From Pipra filicauda (lineage: Eukaryota; Chordata; Aves; Passeriformes; Pipridae), in NCBI RefSeq assembly GCF_003945595.2, contig NW_024104378.1, forward strand, positions 1,736,489 through 1,800,488: DNA of 64,000 bases, given 5' to 3'. Position 1 is the stretch's first letter. Every line of letters begins with the position of its first letter. The translations under genes and the position numbers were made by a program. Of the stretch, positions 34,950 through 49,600 are shown piece after piece. The notes beneath the pieces were generated by a model. It was given only the letters and a program-made list of their open reading frames with translations, ran no database searches and was not told the DNA's origin.

Positions 34950-35305
34950 TTGGAGATCTCATTGCAGTTACAACTTCCTTGTGTAGGGAAGTGGAGGGAC
35001 AGGCACTGATCTCTTCTCTGTGGTGACCAGTGACAGGACCCGAGGGAATGTCCTGAAATTGTGTCGGGAGGTTTAGGTTGGGTATTAGCAAAACGTTTTT
35101 CACCCAGCCAGTGGTTAGGTGCTGGAACAGGTTCCCCAGGGCAGTGGTCACAGCACCAAGCCTGACAAGAGTTCAAGAAGTTCTTGGGCAATACTCTGGG
35201 GCACATGGTGTGACTCTTGGGGATGGTCCTGTGCAGGGCCAGGAGTTGGACTCAATGTTCCTTGTGGGTCCCTTCCAATTGGCATAGTCTGTGATTCTGT
35301 GACTC
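34950..35305 (+). mobile_element. CR1 LINE, 3' part (about 360 bp), forward orientation
   Basis: Begins around GGAGATCTCATTGCAGTTAC and passes through the CR1 blocks GGAGGTTTAGGTTGGGTATT and GTGCTGGAACAGGTTCCCCA. It ends in CCTTCCAATTGGCATAGTCT then GTGATTCTGTGACTCC. It abuts the reverse CR1, so two 5'-truncated copies lie back to back with 3' ends pointing outward. Confidence 0.92.
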
Positions 35306-37304
35306 CAAGGGTGGACCACAGGGGTTGCTTCTTGTCCTCTGCAGCGTGAGCACAGCTCTGCTTCAGGGCTCCACTGGGCCCTTGAGGCTCACTTCTTGCC
35401 GGCTGCCTTTGCGCCTCCCAGACACCACTCATGTCCTGGCTTGCTCTAGCTCCCTTTCCCATCACTGGCCAAGAAGCACAGTGCAGCAGTGTTTAGAGGG
35501 CAAAAAGTGTAGGATTGGCATAGGTAAGTGTAGTGCTTTGGAAAATACCACATACCACTTGCTCTTCCTCCTCGTCTTTTGTGAGTGATTAGTCCTTGTA
35601 GGAATACATACATTTCCAGAAGAATGTGTAACGGGAAGTTAGAACTCATTTTGCTAGGAAGGCTTTCTGCCTAAGTGATGGCTCTTTCTCAAAGGCAGTT
35701 TCAGTGCTTTCCCCCCCTCTGTTCCCTGCATAGCAAGAAAAGTTCTCAGCTTGGCTCTCTGGTATGCACAGAGATAACATGTTTGCAGACGTGTACAAGG
35801 CCTCCTTGGGCCAGAGAGAGTGCAGGAGAAGAGAGAAAAGATACAAAAAGCCTTGGAGGAAGAGGGGCTTTGCCTTTTGCCCCTGGGGCCCAATGCGTGC
35901 ATCATTATAAAAAAGTGGTCCTTGCATCTGAAATAAACCTTTTTTTAAATCTTCCACTGCCTTGGCATTTTTGGGAAGAACACCAGTGTCTGTTCACCTT
36001 ACAGTCCCAATCCTCATTCTTCAAATTCTCATTCTTCAGATAATGGGGACCAGTATATGAGTATTTCATCCTAAGATGTGACACTGATGACAGTCCTTTC
36101 TTCTCACAGGCTGCTTTCCCGTTCCTGGCAGTTGCTGATCTTTAAGCAGTACAGGAGAGATCCATACAAAGCCAGACTGAGCACAAAACCACTAGTAAAA
36201 CAGGGACTGGGAGAGAAGAATTCTCTAGTTTAACCTTTAATGAAGCCTCAGGAGGCTTCATGAAAGCTCTTCATTTCCTTAAACCAGAGTAATATTGAAA
36301 CAGTGGAAGTTCATAATACTGGTCCTGATTTCTTTCCCATGAGGTATCATTCAACAGCTAATTGTGAGCCAGCATAACTATAATCCTACAGGAATTGCTT
36401 GTGCTATAGTTTGTCTTATGACAGGATGGAAGGAGGAGAAACCCTTTCATATAGTTAAGTGCAATAAAGTTGTTCTGGTATGAGATGACTAACTAAAGAC
36501 CTCCTTGATTTAGTAACTAAATGATGTGATGAAGCAGTACTGAATGCCAAGGGCTGCTTCAAAGTACTTCGTAGACAAGAAAATACTGAAATGACTTGAT
36601 CGTGCTCTGGTAAGATTTGAACCTTGAATTGGATTTCAAAGACATTTCAAGTTGTGCAACTAGTAGAGGAGTTCCACTGTCTAAGAGGTTTTTTTGGTTA
36701 TTCATTTGTGTTTTTACTTGCTAGTACATTGGTATTCTGAATCTACTAAATTTGATCTTGGAAAGGTTGATTTTATACCTCAGCTTTTTGATGAGTGCTC
36801 TGTTGCATTAGGGTTTTCTGTCTTAGAAATTGGTAAGACTCAGCAAATCGCTGTGTTTTCTCACTATTTGAGCATGAAGACCTGGAAAAGGTCAGTTCCT
36901 GCGCCCCCAGAAAGGCTCACCATGGTTTTGTCCACCCTGCCTATGTGCTATGTTTGCCAAACGCGAGGAACACTTGATTTCTTACCAATGTGTTATGCAT
37001 GTCTTCTCAAAGTGAGGACAGCATTTTCAGAGGAGCATCATAACCAAACAGGTAAATATATTTATACCAGTTCAGTAGTGTCTCATTTAAATTAGAGATG
37101 ATGAACTACTATTCACTGAATTGCAAATGAATGTTTGTGATGTCACATGTTTCAAAGGGCCAAACCTCAGAATGAGGGCATTCTCCTGGCCAGGTACATG
37201 CCCCTGCTATACAGTAACCAACTTTCTGCATCAGCTTCTTCCATGTCAACAAACTTTGGTCCTCATTTTTCTTAGTCTTCTGTAGATCTCATGGCCAACA
37301 GCTC

Positions 37305-37327
37305 TGTGTGTGTGTGTGTGTGTGTGT
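37305..37327 (+). repeat. (TG)n microsatellite
   Basis: About eleven TG units in a row, ending at TTTGTC. A likely length-variable marker. Confidence 0.95.
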
Positions 37328-38065
37328 TTGTCATTCAGTATCCTGTGAAGAAATAGAAGCCTGGACAGAAAGGAAACTTGGTGGAAGAACATCTGTAAGC
37401 TTGATCACTGTGGGAAGTAGAACCAGTGTATTTTCTCAGTATGCTGAGTAAGGCTAAACAAAAGTCACTTGCTCTCCTTAGCACAAAGGAATTATAAAAT
37501 CTGGCTTGTGAGGAAAACACGTGGTCATCTCCTGGCCTGTAGACAAGAACATGTTCTTGTTTTATCATCTGAGTTTCATCATCCAGACATGAATGCATCT
37601 GTGTCCTGCTATGACTAACTACTTTTCAATACAAGCTATAGGGAAGAGTGGGTGGGGAGTAGAGCTCTCATCTGTGGAAGAAAAAAACTCTCTCCTTCCC
37701 CTGCATTTTCATGAGGGGAGGACAGATTTCAGACAGCTGGTACGTCCCTTACCCAAGTGCTTGCTGTCTTGTGTGCTGGCTTCTTTAGAAGCCGGCACCT
37801 CTGCCCACATGAGATTTTATAGCTCCCCCTTAAGCCATGAGTGCCCTAGGGAGTTGTAAATACCTGGAGAACATGAAATCATTTTACTGCAGAGGTTTGA
37901 ATAAAAACCCCAACTCATTCTGCAGAACTGACTCGGTTTTTTGACTGTTTGAAGTTAGCATTGCCTCCTACTCCTCTGTTGGTTTGTCATTTATTTTAAT
38001 TGGATTTATTTGAAATGTTTAGCTGTAAATGTGCTATAGCTTGAGTTGAGGGCTTCTGGACTGAT

Positions 38066-38130
38066 ACTGTTGTTTCCTCAGGTGAAACTGTTGTTTCCTC
38101 TATGGTGAAAACTAAATTTTTGTTGTTTCC
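38066..38130 (+). repeat. Short tandem duplication, 21-bp period
   Basis: ACTGTTGTTTCCTC occurs at 38066-38079 and again at 38087-38100, both followed by GGTGAAA-like text. A third partial copy (TGTTGTTTCC) lies at 38121-38130. Confidence 0.85.
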
Positions 38131-40552
38131 TAAGATCCTGGGAACCACTTAGCATTTCAAGTTGGTTGCACAATCGGGCTGCTACCCAAACTTTCATTCT
38201 TCGGGTTTAGTAAGGCAGCTGCAAAGGTTAGAGACTTGCCTTAAAAATCAAGCAGGAAAGTCAAGAGCAAAACCTATGTTGTGATGGGGGGGAGAGGGTA
38301 GAAAAGGAAGATTTGCTTTGTAAATGTGTTTGAGACTTTGTATTGTGAGATACTGCTTAGTGGTGGGAGACAACATCTAGTTCATGAGTTGTCCAGTAGC
38401 TACAGCTGACATTGTTTTGTCTTTCTGCTATGAGTCTTTGCTCCTGCCCCTTCCTCCCCATCTCTCACCCCAGAAAAAGAGCTGCATGCTCAGGCATCTA
38501 ACTCTGCATGGGGGAGAAAAAAAACCGCCAATGATTCTTAACGCCTAGACAAGCCAACTGAAACTTGCTGTGGTACAAGTAGTGGCAGTGACACAAAGAT
38601 AATAGGCTGAGTTAGTGATTCAGATCTTCTGGAACATGAAATATATCAGAAATGGTATTAAAAGAGAAAAATTTTTTTTCCATATATTATATATTGCTGG
38701 TGCTGTGAGCAGTGTGGGAAGTGGCAGACGCTGAGTGGTAATGAGGGGGTGAAATAAGAATTTCAGAGATGGGATTACAGAAGGAGAGAGGCTATACATA
38801 TTTTTTAGCAGACATCACTTCTGCTTTTTCTGTTCCAGATCTCGGATCCTAAACCTTCACCACCTCTTCCCTTTCCCTTAATTAAACTCTGCAAATTATG
38901 CGAGTAGCAAAGGCCCAAAGCTTGTTCCATTGCCCAAGACATCTCTGCATGCAATTAAAGGTGTAAGAATAGTTGCCTTTGGGAGTTAGCAAAGGTGATA
39001 GACCAGAAGCAGAAACTGAAGCAAGTCAAGAAACCTGTATATGGGTGTGACATCCACTATGAGGACTAAGGAGAGCAAGTCTCTTCTCTGATAATGTAGA
39101 GGAACCTGTGAAAGGTCTGGTGAATGTCCACCCTACACAGCACTGTAAAACACCTACACCCAAATGTTCATGATTGAACATAGTGAAGTCTTAGCCATAT
39201 TTTTTTAAACACAGCTTATTATGGTGGAAGAGATTTCTCAGTTTACATACTATCAAAAAAAACTCAAGTAGCCATCTTTTTTAAGGGTCTTGCCAAAGCA
39301 CTCTCCCAGCCTGTTGGAAGCAGAGATTTCATAACACTAAGCACACCAGCAGGTGCTTTGAAGGCACGTGCTGCAAAAACTGAATCAATCTTTGAGACTT
39401 AAAATGGTAACTGGAGACAGGTTAGTTGTTATCAATAATATCTATGCAGGGACTGGTCGGATCTTGGTCACACAGGGTAGGAGGGATCCTCCCAGGACCT
39501 CTTAAGAACATTGCCTTCCCGTAGTCTGCACTTTTGCCTACCAGGCCTGGAAAGAGGTTGATTGTGTGGGAGGGGGGATAGTATTTCACTAAGGAGGGGA
39601 AAGAGATGTGGGCCAGAATGGAAGCACTAGGGAAGGGTGTGAGGGATAGATGGTGTGTTCTTGTTCTTTGGGCTGCGGGTTGTCTGTAGTTGAGGGAGAG
39701 AGAGGGCAGTGGAACATTGCAGGTACAAAGTGACCCCAGGGATGGGGTAGCCTTATGCTCTCAGCTTGTTAGCTGCTACAGGCCTGCAGTGCAGGTCTTA
39801 AGTGTCAGCACACACATTTTGTACAAGAGCAGGCAGACACTAAGCTTTGAAAGAAACAGCATTTCATACTCTGAGTGTGTCTATGTATAAATAAAAGGAA
39901 GTTTTTACTCAGATACAAGGATAGGACAAGTTAAATTCTGAAGTTAATTATAAGATTATGCTTTATGTGTCTATGATGTGTCTGTAATTACCTCCTGTCA
40001 GTCTGGGGTGATCAACCAAGAGAGGTTTTAATGATTCTTCCTTACAGGAATAATCCCACACCGGCTCCAGCCAATTCATTTTGAAAAAATCAAACAGGAG
40101 AATAGTTCACTTCTCTTTTGAAATATGGAAAAACTAAGTTTAGCAGACTAACAAAGTAAGAAAGGGGGGAAAAATAATAACACTGAAACCAGCACACTGT
40201 ATAAACAAGTTCTGGCTTAGGTATTAGAGCATCTTTGAATCTCCATTTGTACAAACTATCTTCTATTGTTCACAGGGCTGAAGCCATTTTGAGATTTTGG
40301 TCCTTCCACATTTATAGGAGAACTAAATTTTAGGATCTATTTCTGTGAACATGCCTTTGGGATAGAGCACACCATTCCCTTTGTGCTTGGAAAAAGAGGT
40401 TTCCAGCAGTGTAGAGAAATCACCACTTCCCAGCTCACTTCTACCTCATCATGGCAGTACCTAGCATCTGTCTAGCATCCCTGCTGCTCAGGCGACAGAG
40501 AACAGACACCAGCCTTTCTCAGCCCCACTCTTTGCAGAATGTGAGCTGTCCT

Positions 40553-40620
40553 GAATTAAAATATATATTTAAATATACAAATAAATTTGTATAATTAAAT
40601 ACATAAGCAAATACATAAAA
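40553..40620 (+). repeat. AT-rich low-complexity tract
   Basis: Runs of AAATATA, AAATAAAT and AAATACATA without G/C blocks. Confidence 0.85.
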
Positions 40621-43600
40621 CAAGTTTTCAGGGAGGTAGTGACTTTCCTTGCTGTCCGGGTACCGTGCCACCAGCATTGAAGTTTGCTTTGTGAACCTTT
40701 GCAGCAGTGTGCCTGAAACACTTTCCTGTCACTCAATAGTGAGCTGTCATTTCAGAAATGGTATTGATGGAAATCCAGCTCCTTACCTCATTATATTTTC
40801 TTCAAGATCTGGTTGTGTAGAATTTGCTTATAGGACCTTTGGCTCCAAGGCAGATCATGCTGGAAATTTGTTTCTCTCTCAAAATATTTGACCACCTGTG
40901 GTGGCTATAGAATGGCTGAAATGTTTTAGTCTTTAAGGCATGGTCAAGGCCCAGACATGGAGAGAGGCAAGGCAGCATTCAATATACTGTAGTTAATTTT
41001 CAGTTGACATAAAAGGTCCATTAACTCCTGTTGCATACACATTACCCAGCAGTATATCTGGGTTCATGAATGGGCTGTTTTAAAGCATCTTCCTAAACTT
41101 ATGTGAAACTAAATTAGGGTAGTTATTTCGGTAATTCTTTTTTTTTTTCTCTTTTGAACTTTATATTTTAAAATCCAAGATATGCAGATGAAAACACCTT
41201 ATTACCATAGTCCTTGTAAAGACAAGAGAGATTATTCGCATTTATGAACAGAAACCATACAAAAATGCTTTTCTTTTCCAAATTAACATAAAAAAATTAC
41301 ATAGTGACAGTAAGCAGATTTTTCTGTTTAAATGCTGAGCTATTTTTAGGATTGTAAGTAGTAATTTTGAAACTAACGTGTGTATGTCTGTAGCTCTCCA
41401 CACACACTTTAGTCTGAGATACTGCTAAACAAACCTATTTCTCATGAGCAGCTCTTTAACCGTGTTACTGAAGGACAGCTAATACTTGTTTCCATGTATC
41501 CTGAAGCTTACCTGTTTTCACCAGTGCTTTCTGTAATCTCAAAAAGGTGCATCTTGTGGTTCTAAGTGAAGATTTGTTTTCTGAAGGTTTTTAAACATAG
41601 CTTGATGGATTACATTTTTGATTATTACTAACATGTAATATTAGGTTAGATGTATATGTCTTGCACATATGTAATCAGTGCAAATAAATGTAATTGGAAA
41701 AATGTTACACTGTTCTATGCACCCAAAACATAGTATTTTATATCGAGGATTGATTTCCCTAGGATTTCAGGATCCTGGAAAGCATTTAGTGTAATAAAGT
41801 AGCTTATGTGTCTATTAAAATATTTTGTTTCTTTAGACATTTGGCTTCATGACTGGTCATCAAGATTGACTCTAATCCTACTCTGTCATTTAGCCTGTCA
41901 TGTGGATTTTTCAGACAGTTTGTTTTTTTTTCCGAACAGATGTTGAAGGCTGGATTTAGGTGGTTTGTGCTTTTGACAGCTTTTAGAAATACCTCAAAGA
42001 CTTTGCAAACATATCACTAACAACCCCCATCACTCTTTGAATGAGGAATATGCACTGAGAAATGGGAAAAATCATCTATATTTCATTCAAATGCCTATTT
42101 TAGAGAAACAGAAAACTGCAAGAGTTGCAAGCCCTGGAAGCTGCAGTGACACCTATGCCATGCTGTATCCCACAGACAGATGTCATTAGCAAGGAAAATC
42201 CCCCATCTCAAACCCACAATGTTGTCTTTGCTGTACTCCTTTGAGGCTAACATACACATAGGCCTCACATACATTTTAAGTAAAATCCTTTACACAAATG
42301 TAGTATTGCAAGTGATTGGTCTTGAAATCTTAAAATTAAGTAGCTAGTCTCATGTATGAACTATTTACCATCCAGATCAGCACAGTTTGCGTGAAGAGCC
42401 TGTTATGGATGTGCTTGTCTCATTTAATGACCTTTAAAATAGCTGGCAGGCTTAGAGAATATTATTTTTCTAGAAGCAGAGTTCAGCTTGCCAGCCAGGC
42501 TTTGCCATTTGAGACTGAACTTACAGTGGCTGGAAATATTAACTGGTAAGTCCAGTATTTCGATAGATCTGTTAGAGATAGAGGCGCAACTGAAATAATT
42601 TTCCCCTGGCCAAATCAAAGAGCTAAGCTGATTCAATCTATGCTTTCCTGAGACAGGCTCTAGTGTGAAATACAATACCCTTCTTTTGGCCAAAGCATTT
42701 TATTGCCAATATAAAAGTATAACTATGCATACTGTTTCACTTAAAATTTGGCTTTCTGCTGCAGATAAACAAGACTAACATAGCCTTTCTGCACTCCACT
42801 GCAAAGGCAATGCATTCAGAGCATGTGAAGTTTCCACTTTAAGACTGCTGGGCAGGATGATAAGATAAAAATCACATGTATCTACTCTATTCCCCTGCTT
42901 TAAAACCAAAATTGCTTAATACTAAACAGATTTTTCTCGAAGACCAACATCAAACCACAGCCTTTCCAAATACCACTGCAGAACATCACCACCTTCACCC
43001 TGAGAAAGCTGCTGGGTTTTTTTGCTCTATTACCTGATCCCTCCTTGCTGCACATTGAGCTGTTAGTTCTTCTGTCTCTTTGTTCTTTGCAGCAGCAATG
43101 ATGGTGTTTGGACAGTTATCACGGTCATTCTTTTGGCTTATGCCCTCTGCCTTCAAACTTTCCTTGCAGCCAAGTTTTCTAGATATTTATTCAATCTTGA
43201 TATTCTCCACACTGTCTTCAGCTGGTCCCCAACTCCCATGAAGTGCAGCATCCAAAGTGGACACAGTACACTGCTAAATATTTTCAGAAAAGGAAGAAAT
43301 CTGGGGAGGAAGAGGGAGGCTGTGGGCTGAATGTCTCTCCATGTCCTGCTTTTCAGCTGCTTATGTTTCTGTGTGCATGGGGAATTGTCCTGGGAGAATT
43401 CATCATACTGCAAAGACAGCAAGGCAAAGCAGCTCTGGAGGAGATGGGACTACCCATCCTGCGTCAGACCTTTGAATGCAGGAGCCTCACAGCCTGTTTC
43501 TCCCACATGTGGCTTGTTCAGGCGCCTGGCAGGACAAGCAGAAACAAGAAGTAGCTGCAGGTCTCTGCAGGGTGATGGGAGAGGTGAGGGAGGAGACAGT

Positions 43601-46600
43601 GCAGTGTGTGGGCACAAGATCAGGGTCTCCCACACTGTAACAGTATCATTAGCTCCTCTTCAGACATTGAGTTCCAATTACAACTATACTCCTATGCACA
43701 TATTGTTTCTCTGGATTGCAAGCTTGATGTTGCCACAAAAGCATATGGAGCTGTGCATTTTGTGTGAGATGCCCAGCTGTGCAAGTGGGGGTCAGCAGCA
43801 AGGTCCTCACTTGCAGGGTGATGAATGTGCCTATCTGGGGTATCTCCAAGTATAATGATGCAAGTAGCCAGAAATAGCAGAAGGAAGAGTTTTAGGTGCC
43901 TCTTAGATCCAGAGCACAGGTTTGTTTTCCTTGATAGTTGCACCACATTCATGGCGTGTGAATGTGGCACAGCTAGCAAGGAAAAGAAACCTGTGCAAGG
44001 AAAAGAACAATGCCATGAATATGGGGAAGGGGCAATGGTGAGAGGCAGGACACAGGTCTGAACTGCTCTGCTCTCATGGAAAATGTTGTGGATGTTAATG
44101 GCCATAATATCTGGATTGTAGTTTTTCTTCCAAAAAAAATGTTATCAGTAGAAGGTTGATCATCATCACCATCACTACCTGCTGAAATCCTACTACTGTC
44201 ATTGGTGGACCTGCCTAAAAAGCCTTCTGCTAAGAGGAGAATGGCATTGGCATCTCACTAAAATAAAAACAAAACAAAGCAAAGCAAATTCTTTCCATGC
44301 ACATAGTCAAAAAGTAGTAGAAAAAAATCATGTCAAATCTTTTTAAGAATGGTTGTGAGTCTTGCAGTAATTTTAGCAATTATCTGCTTCATAGGCAATC
44401 TTGTTTCCCACCAGTTTTGTATCTCTGAAATGTATCTTTATCATGTCTCTATCAGGAGCTGGATCCACAGTGACGTTGCCAGACAAGCCTAAAAATTTAC
44501 AAAAAGTTTCTTTTTAAATGAGGAGAAGGGAACTGGCTTCTGGATCTACAAATGTGACTCTCTCTGTGTCTAAAAACACTTACCTGGAAGCTTAGTCTTT
44601 GCCAAATTAAAAAAGAAAACTGCATTGTGGCCTTGAAAAGTAGATGGCTGTACCCTTCTGTCCCAGGACCATGTAGTTTTGGCTCTGTATGCAGGCTCTG
44701 ACTGCTGTGGCAAGAGATGAGCACACAAGGGCCAGCATGGGTTCGGCAAAAAGGCTTTGATTACAGCCCTGGCTCCACCTTGAGTGTTTTAAAAAGTCCT
44801 AGAATAGGGATATAAAGAAGCATGACATTTCCTGAGTTTTTTCCAATATTTATAGTGTTTTAAATTTGTACTGTTTAATCGCATTGGGGGTGAAGTGTGG
44901 GCAGACAAGGCAAGGGAATTGTACATACTGGAATATGAAGACTACCCATTCTGTAGAGTTGTGATGTTCTCTTTTGCAAATGGTATGTAAAGAAATGATG
45001 CAGATAAGACGTATGGGAAACATCTATGTCTTTTCCAGGCTTTGTGCTTGGATTAGCACTAGATGGCTGTGCTGCTGCAACGAGACATTGCCTTAGCAGC
45101 AGGCTTAAATAACAGGTGTAATAAACCTCACCCACAGCCAGCTTCTGAGAAAGTTTCCACCAGATTTCTCCAGGTGTTGAGCAGCTGTGGATCCCACACA
45201 GGCAAATCTCAGTTAGGAGTTGTTTGCTTTTTCCTTGAAACTGCTATTCCAGTGGATCTTGCAATGGGAACCATTTACAGCCCAGTTACTCTAACTTTAT
45301 TAATAGCATCAAATCATTGCTATTTTTGCAGTCATTTAAATCAGTGAAATTAACAGTTTCCCCTGAAGAGTAGGATGTGTCTAGGAGATTAAACCCTGTG
45401 CTTTCTGCTGGGGTCTAGAGCCTGTGACCTCTCCCTCAGTCAGCATCTGTGGCAGGAGGAGCTGTGAGGGCAGCCCAGAGCTGTTTTGTAAGGATGTCAC
45501 AAGATTTTTCCTTCAGCTGGCAGCCTGTGTTTACATTGACTCAGAGCTTATGAAAGCATCTCCCAAGGCTAGCTCCAGATTTGTTGTGTTGTTTTAGAGC
45601 TATGAACATTGGTTTGCTTTCAGTGATTTTGCCTTCCATTTTCTGTTTGCAGCTGTTATCTTAATAGCACTTTGAAGTGGCTTCTCTTAAACAGCAACCC
45701 AAGTTCCCTATTGTATATCAGTGGTAGGGCATTATTTTATTTAATTTAATTTAGATGGTTGTTGTTAAAGTAGAAAATGAGGTGAAACTCCAAAATGGGA
45801 ACAATTAAGAAAATTAAGAAGTGGAATTAGCAACAAGGAGAACCCAAGACAGGCGAGAAAGAATGAGGTGAGGTTGCAAACAGTGCATTAAAAACGGTTG
45901 TACAGAGACAGAAAATAGACTTGCTCCAAAGGGCAGGAATCCAAGGAAGTGTGGGCATAGTAGGACTGTGAAGATGCTCTGGCCAATCAAGGCACTGAAT
46001 AAGAGACTGGAGCGAGGGAAGCTGAGGTGAGACCTACAGGAAGCCCCCCCACTGGTGCAGCTCTTGCCTGGGTTCCTGGCTGCCGCTGTCCTGCTCAATC
46101 AAGGAGCTTCTTTTGCCGGAGAGAGTTTGGGATGGGATGGAAGGGTGTGATGTGTGTAGTGGGAGAGGCACATCATGAGATTCGCAGAACAAGGGATGTC
46201 TGAGCCTGCACATCAGTGATGATGATATTGGGAGGAGGGGATCTGTGCTCACTCCAGCTGAGTTTCCTCCAAGGTCTCTGCAGTGGAGCAGGGCACAGAT
46301 TCTCCAGTTGCCTCCGTCCCTCAGCTGTGTGCATGCCTGATGTAAAGTGGTTTGAAGACTAAGGAAAATAGTCTGAAGCAACACCCAGAAGTGAATAGGG
46401 AATCAATGGAAGTTGTTGCTTGTAGGACCGAGGTACACATTTCCCAGCCATGTCTGTGAGGAGCAGCAGCATCAAGTCCATAAATTAATGAAGCAGGGAT
46501 AGCCAGGATTTTATTCCACCATCGTCTAGTTCAGAAGTGGTCTGTATGCAAATTTTCTAATACAAAAAAGAAAATCAAGAGCAGGTGCTTCATTAACCTG

Positions 46601-49600
46601 ATGATAAATTAGTAGAGTATTGGTTGGGGGCAGAGCTGATATGAAATAATGAAATACAATTAGTGGCAGCTGGTTTTGTTGTTTTTTTTTTAAAGCATGT
46701 GAACACTGTTTTCACACAGATGCCTGATTTTATTTAGCCCTAACTGGTAAGGAAAATCAATTTCAAGAAGTGAAGGATGCAAGCACATCAGTTGAATAAA
46801 CAGGATTATTGAATCACAGATCACTATTGTAACAGGTTAATTTACAAGAAAGTATCACATCTAAAGTGAACACTGACAAAAGTACTTTCCATTTTGACTA
46901 TTGGCTTCCTTTTTATTTCTTTCTTTCAGAAAGAAATTCACATATCATAAATGCTTTGTGTCTAGTGCCCTATAACAAGTAAATACATATACAATGGGTC
47001 AAATTTCCCTTCAAGGCTGCGCATTGTAAGTGAGAGGAAAATGTGATGCGGTGTTTGATTACTAGAGCTTACTGTTTCAACTCACTGTTATTAAAAATGG
47101 CATCATACATCCTCCATGTAGACATAGGGAAAAATGTATAAAACCTAAAATGTCAGTGGCCATGTCCTTGGAAGCCTATGTTGATGTCCACCATTTAAGA
47201 AGACCAGATCTGAGCCCAAACTCACCAAAGAGTTTGGTAGCGCAATAAGTCCTGTTGCTGTGGGGAGATGATGGGAGAGACAACCAGCAGCTGGTTTTTC
47301 TTTCACCATGTAACTCACCACAACTCTGGAATGCATCAGTGTCCCGCATAGACAACCATGACAGAAAAACCCATATGCCACACGTAGCTATGAAGTCTGC
47401 ATTGCCTTTATGCATAAACTTTTTTTCCCAATTTCCCTGTTGGTGCTATTTTTCCTTTTTACCCCCTTTGTAATCCCTTTGGGGTAATTTAGGATTCCTT
47501 TTTTGTGTGTGTATTTTGGGCAGGGGAAGTCCCTGCTGCCATTTGAGGCCATGTTGAATCGCACTGCTGAATGGGTTGGCTCACTCCTATACAAGAGCCA
47601 AAAATATTTAGCTGATGAATCATTCAAGAAAAGGCAAAGGAATGTAAAATGTAAAAACCAGTGTTGCTTTTCCCAGTAGGAAAAAATAGAAATTTTGTTT
47701 TCTTCCATTCAGTAGGGCACTATGCTTTTTTTGCTTTTGAACATAGGCTTCACCTTTGCCTTCTCTTGTCCTCTTCTCCTCCCGGCTTCAAAATGTCTGC
47801 AGAGAGATACAGCCATAAAAGGTCCTTTGCCATGTGCTGTCCCCTGGCTGCTTTTGTCTTTGATTAAGCAAAGCTACAACCAGCATCTCATCCATAAAGT
47901 TGGAAATTAAACTGGAGGGGAGGAGTGGTAGAGTGCTGCAACTGCAGCCAAAGGGCAGCTGAGCAATTTGTCTGAAAACCAGCCCAGTTTGTTTTCATCC
48001 AATGTTTTCAAATTCTTTGACATGGAAAAGAAGTAGAGCCCTAGCAACTATAATAAGTGTGATGCATACATAATTACCAAGAGGCACAATCTTTGTAAAA
48101 TATTTGTGTGGCTTTTCCAGTATATCTGATCTTTTTTCTTAGCAATAACAGCTGAAGGATTAGCCATTATCAAGGTCCAGAGACATATTTGAAGCAGGAG
48201 GAATGAACAATTCATCAGGAATACCCACATGATAAACAGTGTAAGATGCCAGTTCTTGGGTGGATTTGAGTGTATGTTATCTGATGAATCCCTTTGGAGC
48301 ATTTGTTAAAGACAATGGGAAGTGGAAGTATGACTGGAAAACACCTGCACAAGGATCTGGGCTGTATGGGAACATTTTAGGGCTGAATAGACATTTGGAT
48401 AGGATTCCAGTTCAAGCCCCCAAGGGCCCATGAGTGTGTGAGATCCATAACCCATGTTAGAGCATATCTTCCATCAAAGAAACCACATCCGTGCCAGTGG
48501 CTTGGGAATGGCCTGTAGAGGAACACAGCTGTCACCTCTGGGTCTCTGTGTTCCCTGGGTAAAGGCCGAGAAACATTTCTCAGGCACCAAGACATTCCCC
48601 CAGATGGTGGCTAAAGTAGACTCCAGCAATGAAAAGATTTAGATCTGTTACCAGCCCCAAATGGACTTTGGTCCAGGTGACAAAGCTTTCAATCCTATTT
48701 GTTTTCCTATAGCACTTAACTTGTCCCCCATGTAAGAGCTAGTGGGTAAGCCCTTGCCAGACCCTTGGCAAATATTGCTTGTGTTAGACACACTATTAAT
48801 CACGTCTGTAATAATTTCTTAACTTTCCATTAAATATTTCCGGCAGCTCTTATCCTTGCCAAAAAATCTCTCCTTTTACTCTCAGAGATAAAATCAGCAC
48901 CAGTTTCAAGGGCACAGACTTAAGATAATTCTAAGAACTAAGATTATAGTGTTTTCCACACTTCTACTTTGGCCTAGTTCAACAGCTCTCTGAGGTAGAA
49001 AGTATAACTATAGCAAATAGCAGAAACAAAACTAATTACTTATTTTAGAATTAATAAGTTGTGGCATAGACTATGAGTCATTTCCTTACTGAACTAATTT
49101 TGTTTTTACTCATCAAATTTGCTCATGGGGTAATTATCCTCAAGACAGGGAGGTTTTTTCCCAGAACAAATTTAAAGAGACATTAGCATCTTCTAAGGTC
49201 ACGTCCCAGATGATTCCCTGATAACACATTACAGGCATTTACAGAATGAAGTTTGTGTAATACAACCATAGCTAACAAACTGTATCATGACAGAGGAAAA
49301 GAAAAACAACGGAACATATTTATTGGCATAGTAAGTGCATCATATAATATCTTAACATAGTAAACGTTTGCATTTATTTTCTCAAATGAATTGTCATCTT
49401 GTGCAGCTAAAAATATTATGAAGTTTTCTGTCAGTCTTTAAAAAGTTAAGAACATTAAAGAAACATCAAAGCTTCCTCTGGACATTTTTGACCTAGATAT
49501 TCTGACACTCAGAGCAAAAGGCTGGTGCAAAGGGGCCCCAAATATACTTCTAAATCCTTTGAGATTAGAGTGAAATTTTAAGCTTTCAATTTAATAATAT

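Noticed and set aside
36694..37095. 133-codon + strand open frame
   Set aside because: No recognisable domain, no splice or promoter context, and ordinary intergenic base composition.
43133..44105. Cluster of overlapping open frames on both strands, up to 174 codons
   Set aside because: No two frames join into a known domain; moderate GC content alone explains them.
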